Position numbers and translations under genes: made by a program. Positions 33,250 through 46,130 of a stretch of 64,000 nucleotides of DNA are shown here, in pieces (position 1 is the first letter of the stretch; every line of letters starts with the position of its first letter). The stretch is taken from assembly GCA_029204225.1 (NCBI GenBank), contig CM055097.1, forward strand, positions 47,428,617 through 47,492,616, read 5' to 3'. The notes beneath the pieces were generated by a model. The model was given only the letters and a program-made list of their open reading frames with translations, was not told where the DNA came from and did no database searches. This stretch comes from Diphasiastrum complanatum (taxonomy: Eukaryota; Streptophyta; Lycopodiopsida; Lycopodiales; Lycopodiaceae).

Positions 33250-36080
33250 AAAATCTCATGCTCAAACCATTCAATTATGGTGACTGATAGAATTTTGGTA
33301 GATAGACTCAAAGCCAAATCTATTTTTTTGAGGGCCAAATTTGATATCCCTGTACGTACACGGGTCCTACTCTGGCTACTCTCAGGAACATCCTCTCCCT
33401 CATTAGTTGGAATTCTATTTTCTGGAACATCAAGTCCTTGAGCATGAGGAAGAACAAATCTGGCTCTTTGTAACATCTCTTGCTCCTCCGGTTGTAAGCT
33501 AGTTCCCTTTAGGCCATATCGTAGGTATTTTAGGACTTCCACACACAATTGATGTGCATGGTATCCACGTATGGTCCACACTGTCATTATAGAACCACAT
33601 GAATTGTTTTTTATTTCCACCTGTCCATTGCCGCATTCCCAAAAAACAATGGGTATGAACTCCCTTTGAGCTATTCTTGATCTGTTTTTTACACTTGCTC
33701 ATCAATCCAGATCCAAGCCATCCCATACAAGTGACCTTATTGCTTGGCTTGGTTCGACGAATTGCCAAATGGTGTCATGAATATCGGTCTCCATGACAAC
33801 CCTAGATGTTGCTCTATCAATATGGTCAGCGTGTGTTTGAACATCATGTTTTGTTTCCACATTGACAAACTCCACATTAGAGAAATTAATGTATCTACCA
33901 CCATGTTGTCTAGGTCGATTGATGTTTACAAATTCTGGCCTATGTGAGCTATTTGTTTCAACATCAACAACAATTGTTCGACCTGTGATTCGATCGCCTT
34001 GAGATCCAAGATTATTGTACATTGGTGTGTCTCCTACTGTGTCTGATACAATCTTGTCTGTCATCAGAGGACTTGCTGTGGCATTGGTTCTACAAGTGGC
34101 TCTATCAATGAGTGCCTCCTTTGAACCTGTCAAAGCGGCCTTGAAATCCCTGAAGGGCCACTTTGTACGTTTCCACTTTCTTGAACAAATACGCGATCTC
34201 CGTCGGTGTGACCGGATGATCTGGTATTTGCATCTGAATGTACGCATTACGCTCAAGGGTGGTCGCATCCAATTCACCATGGAGACACGTGCGATCCTGC
34301 TCCGCGAGTCTGCAATTGACCCTTTAGCAGTTGCACCTGTTGTTTTGCATCCTGCACGACCTTATCCACCTGATCATGTGCGATTTTCAGGGTGTTTTGC
34401 AGGGAGCTGACGTATCTTTCCAGGCGATCAGCTTGTTGCTGGGCCATCTTCTTTTCAGCTTCAGATTCGTCTTCGTGCTGCATGGCAATCTTCAAATCTC
34501 GATCCAACTGGACAATCTTCTGGCTGATGAGCGTGTTTTCTGATCCCATATATGAAATTCTCAGTTTCATTTCTTTATTCTTGTCAAGCATAGACTGGAT
34601 CACTTGCGCAAGGCTTGAGACCAAACTAAGAGCATCACTAGAATCTAATGTCGTGGAGGCGACAGCAGTAGGAGGACCTAATGGTAATGTCCTTGGTTGG
34701 CGTGAAATAGACGCTGGTACTTCTTCTTCTTCAAAAAATATCTTCTTCCTCAAACCCCTCCAACATGGTGGCGTCAAACTGCTTCGGTGATTTCACAGCT
34801 TGGTCGACCCGAAGTGTGGCTGGGGCATCTTCATCTTGAAGTTGCTAGCTGGAATCTTCAACACCAACAGTAGTGTTATGGATTTGTTCGAATCCTCTTC
34901 TAGGAGATTGGAGTTCAAAGGGCGCAGGGCTTTGGGGCATTTCAAAAATTTTGGAGGCCCCAAGGGGGCCAGAATCATCAAACATATCCATGAAATACTG
35001 CGTGTTTGGTGAAGTAGCTTCGGTGTGCGGGGGTGAGGCGGCCTGGGCAGCTGTGATGGGAATGGTAGCCCCAATGGTCATAGATTGTCCCTATGTGGAA
35101 GAAGAGGCGAGGGAAGCATCAGAGGCGGGGGGAATAGGAAGTTCAGTGCGAACAACAGCAAGGGGCAGAAGCGCAGCTGACGATGTATGCCTAGTGCGAT
35201 GTCGTGACACAGAAGGTGAGTCAAGAATGACAATCTCGCTGCGTGGAAGACGTCGACGATGTGAACTCGAGGCATGGTGAGACGACTCGCCCGATGCTTC
35301 TTCATAGACTGAAAGCACAGAATCCAGGTGAAAGTCATGGATTTTGTTTTCTAGGTGAGAGGCGGCTAGAAGAGACAACAAAGAGCCAGCAGCGAACTAC
35401 TGCTTAGTATTGCTCTTAATAGCTCGTTTGAGCTCACCAGAAACAGTCTTGAACCAATTATATGGTTCAAGGGGGGCTTTGGTCAACTTGGTAGAGGACT
35501 CAACTATCCTATGGAGGATTTGTGAAGTGATGCGGTTTTTCCTGAGGTTGCCAACCATCAGGAAGCTGTTTAGTAGCTGGGCAGTAGCGTGTATGTAAGG
35601 CTCAGTGATGGCATCAAGGAGGTATCTGTCGTTGGTCCAGTGCAAATCATTGGTGAGGTCGATGTAAGGCTTTATGGTCTGTTTGGCCTACTTATGATTG
35701 GGTGAGGCTTGTGTACCGGACGCTATACCTATGGCTGCAAGGGCGGCCTCAGTGACACATACCTTGTGTGTTGCTCCCTGAAAGGTAATATAAAATTTGG
35801 ATTTCTCTTCCTTCCACGTACTGAAGGCAAGAGTGATGAAATCCATGTTGATTCTGCCAGAAAAGGCTATCTCATGAATACCCATTGTAGTGAGCAGAGG
35901 CTCCGCAAGAGTCATCCACTGAGTGACCATGCTTGTGCTAGGAAGGATCATGATGTCAGTTGCAGACGGGACATCACGATGGATAGTATAACGCGGAGAC
36001 TGGGAAGTATCTGTAGACGATATGATGAGCAGAAAGGAAATGTAAGACGTGTGAAAGTATATCCGAGTCTCAACCGTAAT
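33250..36080 (-). pseudogene. Decayed gene of unknown family, copy 1 (N-domain, coiled coil, C-region)
   Basis: Read across several frameshifts, the minus strand gives: an N-terminal domain (35,397-36,030: TIHRDVPSATDIMILPS, AITEPYIHATAQLLNSFL, LEPYNWFKTVSGELKRAI); a Ser-rich stretch with SSHHASSSHRRR (about 35,280); a Pro-rich acidic part; a coiled coil (34,330-34,640: LRISYMGSENTLISQKI, AEKKMAQQQADRLERYV); and a C-region with YLRYGLKGTSLQPEEQEML and NRIPTNEGEDVPESS (33,330-33,520). The N-terminal domain is clearly homologous to the ORF at 42,758-44,132. It lies right after the broken Gypsy-4 integrase, same direction. I do not recognise the family; a structural or accessory retroelement protein is one option. 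Confidence 0.5.
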
Positions 36081-36084
36081 GGGT

Positions 36085-37082
36085 GACCTAGGCTCAAAAC
36101 CGTACATAAGCATAGACGGGCTATAACCGGTTTACTACTATTATAGGCAAACTCAATCAATGGAAGGTATTTTTACCAATCATATTGCCGTCTGGGAACA
36201 TATGCCCAAAGCATTTGTTCCATCGTTTGATTTGTTCTTTCCATCTGTCCATCCATGATCAGAAGAACCCAAGCTTAGTGTCATCTCTAGTTTAGCAAAT
36301 ACAGCCGACCAAAAGTGACCGGTGAACTTCGGATCGCAATCGCTCACAATATCACTTGGTAATCCATAAAGCCTAAATAGACGCTCTACAAATATCTGAG
36401 CTAAATCAGAAGCCTTCGCGGTGGTCTTTACTGGAATAAACGTAGCCAAGTTGGTAAGACGATCGACCACAACCCAAATTGCATCATGTTGTTTATTCAT
36501 CCGCGGTAACCCAACCACGAAATCCATGGAAATACTATCCCATCTCTTATTAGGGATATCCAGTCGATGCAACAAACCGCTCGCCTTATGTTGTTCAGCT
36601 TTATTCAACTGGCATTTGTCACACTTGACCACATAAGATTCCACAAAGGGCTTGGGTTCTGGCCAATAAAAATCCCTTCATACTAAATTCAATGTACGAT
36701 GTATGTCAGGATGTCTTGCGCATGGTGAGTCATGACATTTATAAAGAATTTTATTTTTAACAACATCCACATCAGGCACACAAACCTTCCCTTTCCTAAA
36801 CAAAAGTCCATTACGGATAGAGAAGTCATCAGTACCCTTTATATCTTTCCCTCCAGACTGATCACCATGATTATCAGTCCCGCTTGATGAAACTGCTAGA
36901 ACCCTATTCTTGATTGGTCCAAAATGTGGGTCTTTCTCATAAAGACCTCTCAGGGAGAGATAAAAGTCTGTACTGATCTCAGTGAAGGAAAGTTCGTTCA
37001 CTTCACCAATTCGACTAAGTGCATCAGCCACCTGATTAGATGAGCCCCTGATATACCGCACTTCAAAGTCAAATTCTTGCAT
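36085..37082 (-). pseudogene. Gypsy-4 integrase (broken)
   Basis: The N-terminal zinc finger region reads NGLLFRKGKVCVPDVDVVK, then HDSPCARHPDIHRTL and CDKCQLNKAEQHK. Core: SISMDFVVGLP (first Asp), FRLYGLPSDIVSDCDPKFTG (second Asp, family usually SDRD), and the region of the catalytic Glu, where a frameshift near 36,240 destroys the frame. The product would insert the DNA copy into the genome. The tail LSLGHPL and the PRSPI block end at the junction with the unknown gene copy 1. A stop follows RTLNLV at 36,678. Confidence 0.88.
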
Positions 37083-37109
37083 GAGTTCTGTCCATCTGGC
37101 CTTACGACC

Positions 37110-38085
37110 TCACAAATCATTCTGATTACAAAAATACTTTAAACGTTGATGATCCGTATTAACCACGAATTTATTACCGTATAGGTAATGCCTCCATGAT
37201 TTCAAAGCATGGATCACAACAAAAAGCTCTTTTTCCTGAGTGGTGTACCTGACCTGTGCATTGGTTAGTTTCTTACTTTCAAAGGCAATGGGCTGACCTT
37301 CTTGTAAGAGAACAACTCCAATAGCCGTATCACTCGCGTCAGTGTTAATGACGAATGGCAAATCTGGATCTGCTATTCTCAAAACTAGAACTGAGGCAAT
37401 TAGAAGCTTGAGTTTGCGAAAACTCTCATCTAATTTCTCATTCCATCTAATAGGAGGACTTGGCCTACCTTTGCGGCTTTTCATTCCTTTCAACATATTG
37501 TTGAGAGGTGCAGCAATCTTCGAGTACTCCTTTGCAAATCTGCAGAAAAACACAGTGAAACCTAAGAATGACTTAAGTTCACGCACCGTTTTAGGAATTG
37601 GTCCCAAAGGAGGTAATCTTATGACCAAGGTAAAGAAGTTCCTTCTTGAAGAATTCACACTTTGATTCTTTTGCATAAAGCTTCTCTTGTCTTAAGATAC
37701 GCAAGACAATACAGAGATGCTTAACATGCTCTTTGAGTGTTCTGCTATAGATCAGAATATCGTCTAGAAACACTACTACGAACTTCCCCAAATATGGACG
37801 AAATAAATCGTTCATCATTTGTTGGAAAGTAGCCGGAGCATTTGTCAAACCAAAGGGCAATACAAGAAACTTGTAGTGGCCAAACCTGGTCCTAAAACCG
37901 GTTTTAGATACATCTTCTGGATGTATCCTAATCTGATGGTATCCCGTACGTAGATCAATTTTCGTGAAGTATTTTGCTCCATTCAATCGATCTATGAGAT
38001 CGTCCATCTTGGGCAACAAGTATTTATTTTTAACTGTTAGTTTGTTCAGACCCTTCCTGAGATACTCCTTGATCTGCCTAGCCAC
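37110..38085 (-). pseudogene. Gypsy-4 reverse transcriptase-RNase H with internal RT deletion
   Basis: RT blocks: [52 protein letters not shown], the catalytic [14 protein letters not shown] (about 37,760). RNase H: VINTDASDTAIGVVLLQEG, YTTQEKELFVVIHALKSW, NTDHQRLKYF. At the N-terminus [11 protein letters not shown] runs straight into [10 protein letters not shown]: the roughly 30-residue finger segment that carries the conserved dNTP-contacting residues in this family is absent, with frame kept. A frameshift near 37,640 separates the RT and thumb parts. Confidence 0.88.
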
Positions 38086-38121
38086 TTCCTCCTCTTCCTT
38101 TTGACTTAACCGATATGGTTT

Positions 38122-39183
38122 TCAGAAGATAGGATGACTATCGGACAAAAGATCTATCTTATGATCCACCGACCGAGTGGGTAGTAGTCCATAAGGTAGC
38201 TGCTTCGAAAAAACTTCACTAAACTCTTGCTTAAAATCTTGCAAAAGCTGTTGTTCTTGATGCGAATTTTTGGTGTTAAAGCATGAAAACACATTCACAT
38301 CCCCAACATCACAATGCATACGAGATTTCAAAAGCAAATGAAAGAGTTCATACTCAGAATCATGAAGTTTCTCAATTAATTCAGCTGAGGAAATCATTGA
38401 CGATGGAAGTACATCGGTCTCTCCAGAAATAGAGACAATCTGATCAAACTTATCTTTAAATACCATAGAATGATTTTTAAAATCTATCTCTAAAGAGTCT
38501 GATTTGCCAAAAAACCATTCATAATCCAAAATTACATCAGTTCGGTCTAGATTCATGACATGGAAATCCAACGGCTCAACATAGTCCTGCATCTGAAGCT
38601 CTAAGTTCAAGACTTTGACATCCCAAATCTCAGTGTCCGACCCTGAGGCAAGAAGGACCACGTAACGGTGATCACTAGCCATGGTGGGCACTCGGAGCTT
38701 CTGCACAAGTCGAGCATTCAAAAAATTGTGAGTACTACCTGAATCAAATAGCACATTCATGTCTTTCCCTAAAATATTGCCTCTCACACAAAACAATTCA
38801 TTAGGCTTGAAAGAGAGTGCACTAAAGTTACAAGTACAGTCACAATCATTTAACAAATTGACTTCCAATTTACCTACCGGTAAATCCACAGTCATGAAAC
38901 TTGATGACTTTGCTTTCCGTTCGGGGCACTGTTTGGCACAGTGCCTGGGTTTATTGCAGAGGAAACACAGATTCTGTTTAAGCGCCACCAACCGTGCTTT
39001 GTCTTTCACCACCAATTTTTTTTTATTCTTCTTTTTCTTTGACTGTTGGTACGCTTCTGCTTCTAGCTCGTCAAAAAACTGCTTCTTACGCTTGTTAGAT
39101 TTTTCTTGCTTGGGTTCCGGGGCCGTTTGGCCGGGCACGCTTTTTCGTGATGCAACAACTATACTATCATAGGCTTTCACCAC
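38122..39183 (-). pseudogene. Gypsy-4 zinc knuckle and aspartic protease
   Basis: An open 353-residue segment. Basic KKKKNKKKLVV, then CCHC CFLCNKPRHCAKQC (residues about 73-86), then the protease DVLFDSGSTHNFL equivalent (VLFDSGSTHNFL, about 38,730), with the downstream VILDYEWF in place of the usual 'LGMDWL' block. The C-terminal part (SEVFSKQLPYGLLPTRSVDHKI) is the conserved lead-in to RT. A stop at 38,122 separates it from RT. Protease residues look intact. Confidence 0.85.
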
Positions 39184-39231
39184 ACGAATAGCATCATCTA
39201 GTGAGTTAAGGATATTTCGTTTGCATTCATT

Positions 39232-39787
39232 TTAATAGTCAGCTGGTAGTCTGACAATAAATTGCCACTGTGCTAACTTACGATCAAATAGCGGCACTTT
39301 GGCCAAAGAGTCCAAGAACTCTTGGACATAATTGTCCAGTTCTCGGCTGCCCATTTTGTAGTTGATAAACCGAATATACAGCTCGGAATCGTCTATCATG
39401 ACAAAAGCTTTCCGGAATTCCGTCAGGAATCCAGCCCAAGTCACCGGTTTTGTGGAAAGTTCCCTCCACCAAGAAGAGGCTTTACCTTTTAGAAACAATA
39501 GAATCGATGATATTCGTTTATCTTATGGGACGTTGTGCAAGCTAAAATAGCTTGTCCAACGTTAATAGCTTGCAGTTGATTAAATAGATTTTGCATTTGT
39601 TTATCCCTTTATTGCTCTGATGAAGTTCTAAAACTGCCTTGCCTAAGATTTGCAACAGTTTTTCTGAGTCTAGGGTGTCATCACTGTCGGGTGAGGCCGG
39701 TTCAATCTCCGTATTTCCCCCATCACTTTCTGGTGATGCCGAGTGAATCTCGGTAGCACCCCCCTCCAAAATTTCATCAGTATCCAT
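39232..39787 (-). pseudogene. Gypsy-4 gag
   Basis: The start MDTDEILEGGATEIH (39,787) is acidic and Ser/Pro-rich. The retrotrans_gag core follows in another frame: KASSWWRELSTKPVTWAGFLTE, FIVRLPADY, and NYVQEFLDSLAKVPL, matching the W-rich 'A..WW......w..f...F...F' pattern. Internal stops near 39,545 and at 39,231, plus a deletion of the gag N-domain, leave it non-functional. It would have formed the capsid. Confidence 0.8.
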
Positions 39788-39790
39788 TTG

Positions 39791-41358
<1,568 letters not shown>

Positions 41359-41370
41359 GCTCTGATACCA
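41359..41370 (-). other. Primer binding site (tRNA-iMet type) of Gypsy-4
   Basis: TGGTATCAGAGC on the minus strand, next to the LTR end. An identical site lies at 51,967-51,978 in the duplicated block. Confidence 0.85.
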
Positions 41371-41863
41371 ATATAAAGTCCTACCAACAGGATTCTAGTC
41401 TAAGCATACTATACAAAGCAACAACACATGGGAATCGGTGGAAGTTAAACCAATCCAACCAAACCTAGATCTTATGGATCTAGCCCCCAAGCTATGGATC
41501 AATCAGAGTCATGGAAAGAGGAGTCACACCAGCAACATGTAGCTATTCATCACAAATCAAGCATACACTAGGGAGAGCCCAGCAGGTATACTTATACCCT
41601 CCAAGGCCCATGCACCACTAGTAGTGCACTGTGACACCTCACTGGACACCTATGCAGCCTATCTGGCCACGTCATCCAGTTCTCTAATGACTCACTGATA
41701 GACTCATACCAACTCCACCACCATGTGTTTAGGCCTACAACCATTATTATGACCATGTACACATAAGGGCCCTAATTCCCTTAAGTCATAATTCACTTAC
41801 GGGTTGTTGGTCTACCGGTCCCTAGCATGAACACGCTATCCGAGACCAGTCATGGGCATGACA
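41371..41863 (-). repeat. Gypsy-4 5' LTR (about 493 bp)
   Basis: On the minus strand it starts TGTCATGCCCATGACTGG, a start of the TGTCA type common in plant Gypsy elements, and ends next to the primer site (…ACTTTATAT, no clear CA). An essentially identical copy lies at 51,979-52,471, offset 10,608 bp. Confidence 0.65.
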
Positions 41864-41868
41864 GCTAT

Positions 41869-41881
41869 GGCATCGGCGCCA
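41869..41881 (-). other. Second TGGCGCC-type primer-site-like sequence beside the Gypsy-5 LTR
   Basis: TGGCGCCGATGCC on the minus strand, nine bases after the LTR end at 41,891. It resembles the Gypsy-5 primer site TGGCGCCGTTGC (51,601-51,616). This suggests that the LTR at 41,891-42,711 also served as the 5' LTR of another element, into whose leader Gypsy-4 inserted. Confidence 0.45.
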
Positions 41882-41890
41882 TGGCACGTG

Positions 41891-42711
41891 TGTAGGGTCG
41901 AAGATCCTACGTAGTATAGCCCTCCCGCTTGTCAACAAGGGTTAGATCACTGGGTAGGTACCTAACTATGCATAGATGCTACTTTTAGTTAGTTTCCTAC
42001 TTTCTCTCTTAACTCTACTCACCACTAACACTATTCTCCTTAAACTCTACTCCTCTACACTAACATTCATCATGATTTGGGTGAAGGGAAGGGATAGAAA
42101 AGAAGAGATTGAGAAGAGAAGAGAGAAAGAGAGAGAAATAGAGTGTGAGGGTGGAGGTTAGCTCAAATGCACATTATACTTGCTAAAGGAGAAACATAAA
42201 CTATTGAAACCAAAAAGCATGAACTTGAAAACAATTGAAAACAACAAGAGCAATAGAAAGCATTGAATTGCAAATGAGGATGCTTCTCTTCCAAAATTGG
42301 TAGAGTTTCCTCCTTCTCATTAAGCATGAAAATAGTATACAAATGGTGTCTTTTTATAAAATGGGGAAGGCCCTTGCCCCTCAATCCTATTGGCTAATAT
42401 TCACAATGATTCTATCCATTCATCTTGGACCCAACTTGATCCAAGGGTCCACAAAAAGTACATTAGAAATCACAAGATTCATGTGATTCCCAATTTGGAC
42501 CCAACTCTAAAAAGTAATCTCTAAGTTTAAAAATGACATTGGGCTTCTAGTTTTATTTTAATTCCAAGGCCCAAGTCATGTTTATTTTATTTACAACTTT
42601 ATTTGCGTGCTCATTGGGCCATGGGCTCATACACGCAGGATGCCATGCCCTCGCAACACATTTTATTGGATGATTTTATTTATTTACACTTTGTTGAGAA
42701 AACCCCCAACA
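41891..42711 (-). repeat. Gypsy-5 3' LTR (821 bp)
   Basis: TGTAGGGTCG at the left and ACCCCCAACA at the right on the plus strand, so TGTTGGGGG...CCCTACA on the minus strand. Other copies: 51,618-51,890 (partial) and 52,499-52,903 (internal 370-bp deletion and right end missing). A 52-bp piece of the same start is at 55,452. Confidence 0.82.
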
Positions 42712-42757
42712 GGGTCCACGGCCTGAAGTAGTGCCGGTCTCTCGGCACTTTGCCGGT

Positions 42758-44132
42758 TTAGTAGAGCGTTTTTTTCGCTCGCCTTTGCTGGATGAGGTAG
42801 GTGGTGACGTCCACCATAAAGTTGAGGCGGTCCAATTTTTTCAAGTCCTTTGGCGTGTGAAGAGACTTGTGGACCCCCCGCAGCCAATCTTGGTTGACCC
42901 ATGTTTGGAATCGGCGTGTCCATGGATCACCCAGAAGCGCAACTCGGTAATATACACGAGCTATTGGCAGCTGATCTTTGACTTTGTCTAAAGATAGCGC
43001 CTTATTAACATCAAAGAATATGGATGGGAGAAAATTGTCCTATTTAGTTTCGATTCTCATCAGATGTTCCAAATCCTGGGCGTAAGTGACTGTCGCGCGG
43101 ACTGTGGGATCAGGGCAATTAGATGTATTGGTTGGCGAATGCGATGAGAGCCCTTCTGGCATCTACATTTGTAGTCCACCCATATTCTGATTGTACGACC
43201 GGCCAATTGAAATTCTGAACGGAAGAAGAAGTGGTGGTTGTCGATAGGGTGGTTAGTGCGGTAGTGGAGGTGCGTCTTCGGGTAGTAGGTGGAGATGTGG
43301 ATGTAGAGGTAGCGCCACGCATTCGTTTGCTGGCCGTTGTGTTGATAACTGCAGGTTGGGAGGAGGTGGATGCTTGAGATTGTGGATAAAAGTTAGTATG
43401 TGGCACGAGGGTAGACAAAAGGGATGAGCGTTAAACCGCGCACTTTCGTCTTGAGAAGTGCACAAGCAAAGTTACACAACAAGGGGCCTGCTGCGATTCA
43501 CTCACGGTTGTTGGGTTTGATGGAGTTGGTTAGTTCTCGAATAAGGAAGCTATGCCAGTTGTATGGCACAACGGAGGGACCAGGGAATTCCAGAAGAAAT
43601 TCCACTATCTGACTCAACAGCGTAGACTGGATTCTGTCATTGCAAAATGTTGAAATAACCAAAAAGTTATTCAACAGATGCGCAACCGTCTGAATGACGG
43701 GTTCCGTGATAGCTTCTATCAGGTAACCATTGTTAGTCTGGATGGGGATTTCTGGTGTGGTTTGGGTGACGAACAGTTTGATCAGAGCTTTGGCATGGCG
43801 ATGGGAGATGGGTTGACGATCATCAGACATAATGCCAATAGTGACCATCGAGTCGGCGTTAATCATGACCTTGTACATGGTACCTTGGTACAGAAAGTGG
43901 AAACGAGCCTTGTCCTCATCTTAGGTGGCGTAAGCGTGAAGGGCAAGGCCCATGTTAATCTCAGAATGGAAGAGCGCCGGGTAAAAACCATTGCCGCTAG
44001 AAGTGGACCGATTGTCTGTAGCCATGGTTGGATCAGAGCTTCAGAGGGTAGAGGCCAAATCTGTGTGGCCTCGGGGATGTCACGCTGGATCACATGTTTG
44101 GTGCCAAAGTCTTCAGAGGATGAGGAGGCCAT
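42758..44132 (-). pseudogene. Extra ORF of Gypsy-5 (unknown family, copy 2)
   Basis: Starts MASSSSEDFGTKHVIQ and ends IQQRRAKKTLY about 45 bp before the 3' LTR. The N-terminal 220 residues (VIQRDIPEATQIWPLPS, AITEPVIQTVAHLLNNFL, VPYNWHSFLIRELTNSI) are homologous to the decayed gene at 33,250-36,080. A Ser/Thr-rich linker (43,230-43,400) follows, then a basic C-terminal part with VYYRVALLGDPWTRRFQTWV and KSLHTPKDLKKLDRLNF. Frameshifts near 43,985, 43,420 and 43,130 and three stops break it. No transmembrane or signal segment is evident, which speaks against an env protein. Position fits the additional ORF of Tat/Athila elements; the domain itself I do not recognise. Confidence 0.6.
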
Positions 44133-45160
44133 GTTAGCAGTGATGATTAGTGGTCGGAAAAATAGAAAGGACTGTGAAAAATGGAAAAGGGTGTGAAAAC
44201 GACAGAAAACTATGAATAACGAGTGTTGGATGATAAGGAGTGTAGTTCAGAGCGCAGATCGGTGTTCAGTAATATTAGATGACAGCCAGTAGGGGTTTGG
44301 TTGCAAACGAAGAACTTGGTAATTTCAGAGTAAATTTCGGCAGAGCTTCGCTAGCAAAGGTGACCATTGACACGAATTCAGCCCTTATATAGCGGAATGT
44401 AGAGTGCGTATTAGGTGAAATCCACTTTTCCTTGTTCAGTTCCACCCAAATTTTGGCAGGCACCTTCTTCACAAAATTCTAAGACCTCAGGGAAGTCTGC
44501 GAGAGTTCAGAAAGTGATTTGACTGCTATGCGAAGGTTCTGCGAGGGTTCAGACTGTCTGTGAGGGTTCAACTCTCGTAGGAAGTGATCTCTTGCACAAC
44601 TTGTTCCTGTGATTGGATTTTCAAGATCAGACCATGTAGGCAAGCTAATTTCACTGCTCTGATTCCATTTAGGCACCTTGCGAGAGTTGGTAAGACGATC
44701 TTGATGCTCTACGAGGGTTCTGAAAATTTAGCTTCTGGGAACTCTCGCATACACTAAAAAATGATGATTCCTCCATCGGGAACTCTCACAGAGATTTTCA
44801 TGGATGCATCTAGGTCAGATTTGGTGACTGTCCAATTTTCAAGAGCTATCTCCCAGGGGATCTCAAAAAAATCATGAAAAAAGTGCTCTTTCAGAGTGTT
44901 TTTTGACGAGATCTCGAGATTTTTTTATTTTTAACTTTTGTAAACTGGTAATCAGCTTCATCCAGGCTTGATCTGACTGTTAGTGGTTCTCTGAAAGTTT
45001 TGATGGATTCTTGGTAGTAGATCCATCAGTCAATCTGATGATATGCTTCTTTTTTTATCCTATTTGGATCTGGATCCTCCTTGGATTATGTTGGATTTCC
45101 CCGATCTTGCCAGATCTGGCTGCATCTTGATGGATCTAGCTTGATTTGGCTTGATCTCCT
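44133..45160 (-). other. Spacer between pol and extra ORF, with leader-type motifs
   Basis: No coding frame. The motif GCGAGRGTTC or its inverse recurs about eight times at 44,495-44,790 (for example TCTGCGAGAGTTC, TTCTGCGAGGGTTC, GGGAACTCTCGCA), the same motif as in the 5' leader at 50.5-51.3 kb. Further right the sequence is T-rich with repeated GATCT words. Confidence 0.6.
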
Positions 45161-45165
45161 TAGAT

Positions 45166-46130
45166 CTAGCGGTGATGGCTTAGCAGATTGGCTTTTTGTA
45201 ATGTGCCACCCCCAATCTGGATCTCTCTCAATGTGGTGGATCTGCTAGCTTCAACTGTTTTCGTGAGCACGCTACACAGGATTTTATTGGATGATTCTGC
45301 TTGCCCATTACCACGAGGATAATAAGACGTACTGGTTCTGTGGATCACGAAGAATTCCTCCAACAGGACCTTGATGGTCTCGTTGATGAAATGGCTTCCA
45401 CAATCACTGACTAGCTCCACCGGGCATCCGAAGCGCACAATGATATTTTCATAAAGGAACTTGGCAGTGGTCCTAGCATCAGCTACTCTTACTGCCTTGG
45501 CTTCGACCCATTTGGTGAGGTAGTCTATGGCTACGATTATGTATCGAGCCTAGGAACTCCTTGCTGCAGGGTGAATTGGACCAATATAAATCAATCCCCA
45601 TTTTTCGAACGGTGCTTGGGCTAAGACTGGGTGCAGTAGATCATAGTTCAATCTTGTTGGTCTCCTTGCCCTTTGGCACACATCGCACTTTTTCAAGTAT
45701 TCCTCCGTATCCTTATGAATCGTTAGCCACCAACATCCTGATTGCAGGATCTTGCGAACTGTAATGTCAAATGCAAAATGAGCTCCACCCATGCCTTCCT
45801 GTGAAAGCGAAATGATCTGGGTGGTCTCATGAAGAAGAATACACCGCCGAAGAATTCCATCAAGACCTCTTCGGTACAATTGGCCGGCAATCAGCTGATA
45901 AGGTCTAGCCTTCAAGATCAATTTCCGATGTTCTGCCTTTGGTAGTGATTTGTTTGGTTGGCCCCGCATTAGATATTCAACAATGTCGGTAGCCCATTCT
46001 GGTACTGTGTCCACGTAAAATAAGGTAGCATCTGCCAACTCATCGTCGGGTTGGGTTTGCAATCTCCTTTCCCTTGATTCGTGACACATGATCTACCATG
46101 TAGTGTTGTTTTCCCTTGCGAACTACTATC
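45166..46130 (-). pseudogene. Gypsy-5 integrase
   Basis: Zinc-finger region HFAFDITVRKILQSGCWWL, then CDVCQRARRP. Core: FEKWGLIYIGPIHP (the position where GPI follows the first catalytic Asp; here Y-I-G), DYLTKWVEAKAV, RFGCPVELVSDCGSHF (second Asp), and STSYYPRGNGQAESSNK (catalytic Glu). A stop follows AARSS near 45,552. The C-terminal part is replaced after KTVEASRST (about 45,235) by unrelated sequence, so the DNA-binding tail is lost. The Asp of the first motif may be altered (usual 'D.IGP'). Confidence 0.85.

Noticed and set aside
42684-42991. Opposite 79-86-residue frames across the Gypsy-5 LTR start
   Set aside because: Shadows of the C-terminal part of the extra ORF, whose own frame ends at 42,758 and shows a more coherent composition.
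42758-44132. Envelope-like identity for the extra ORF of Gypsy-5
   Set aside because: No signal peptide, hydrophobic transmembrane span or Cys-rich pattern is visible, so position alone does not justify the call.
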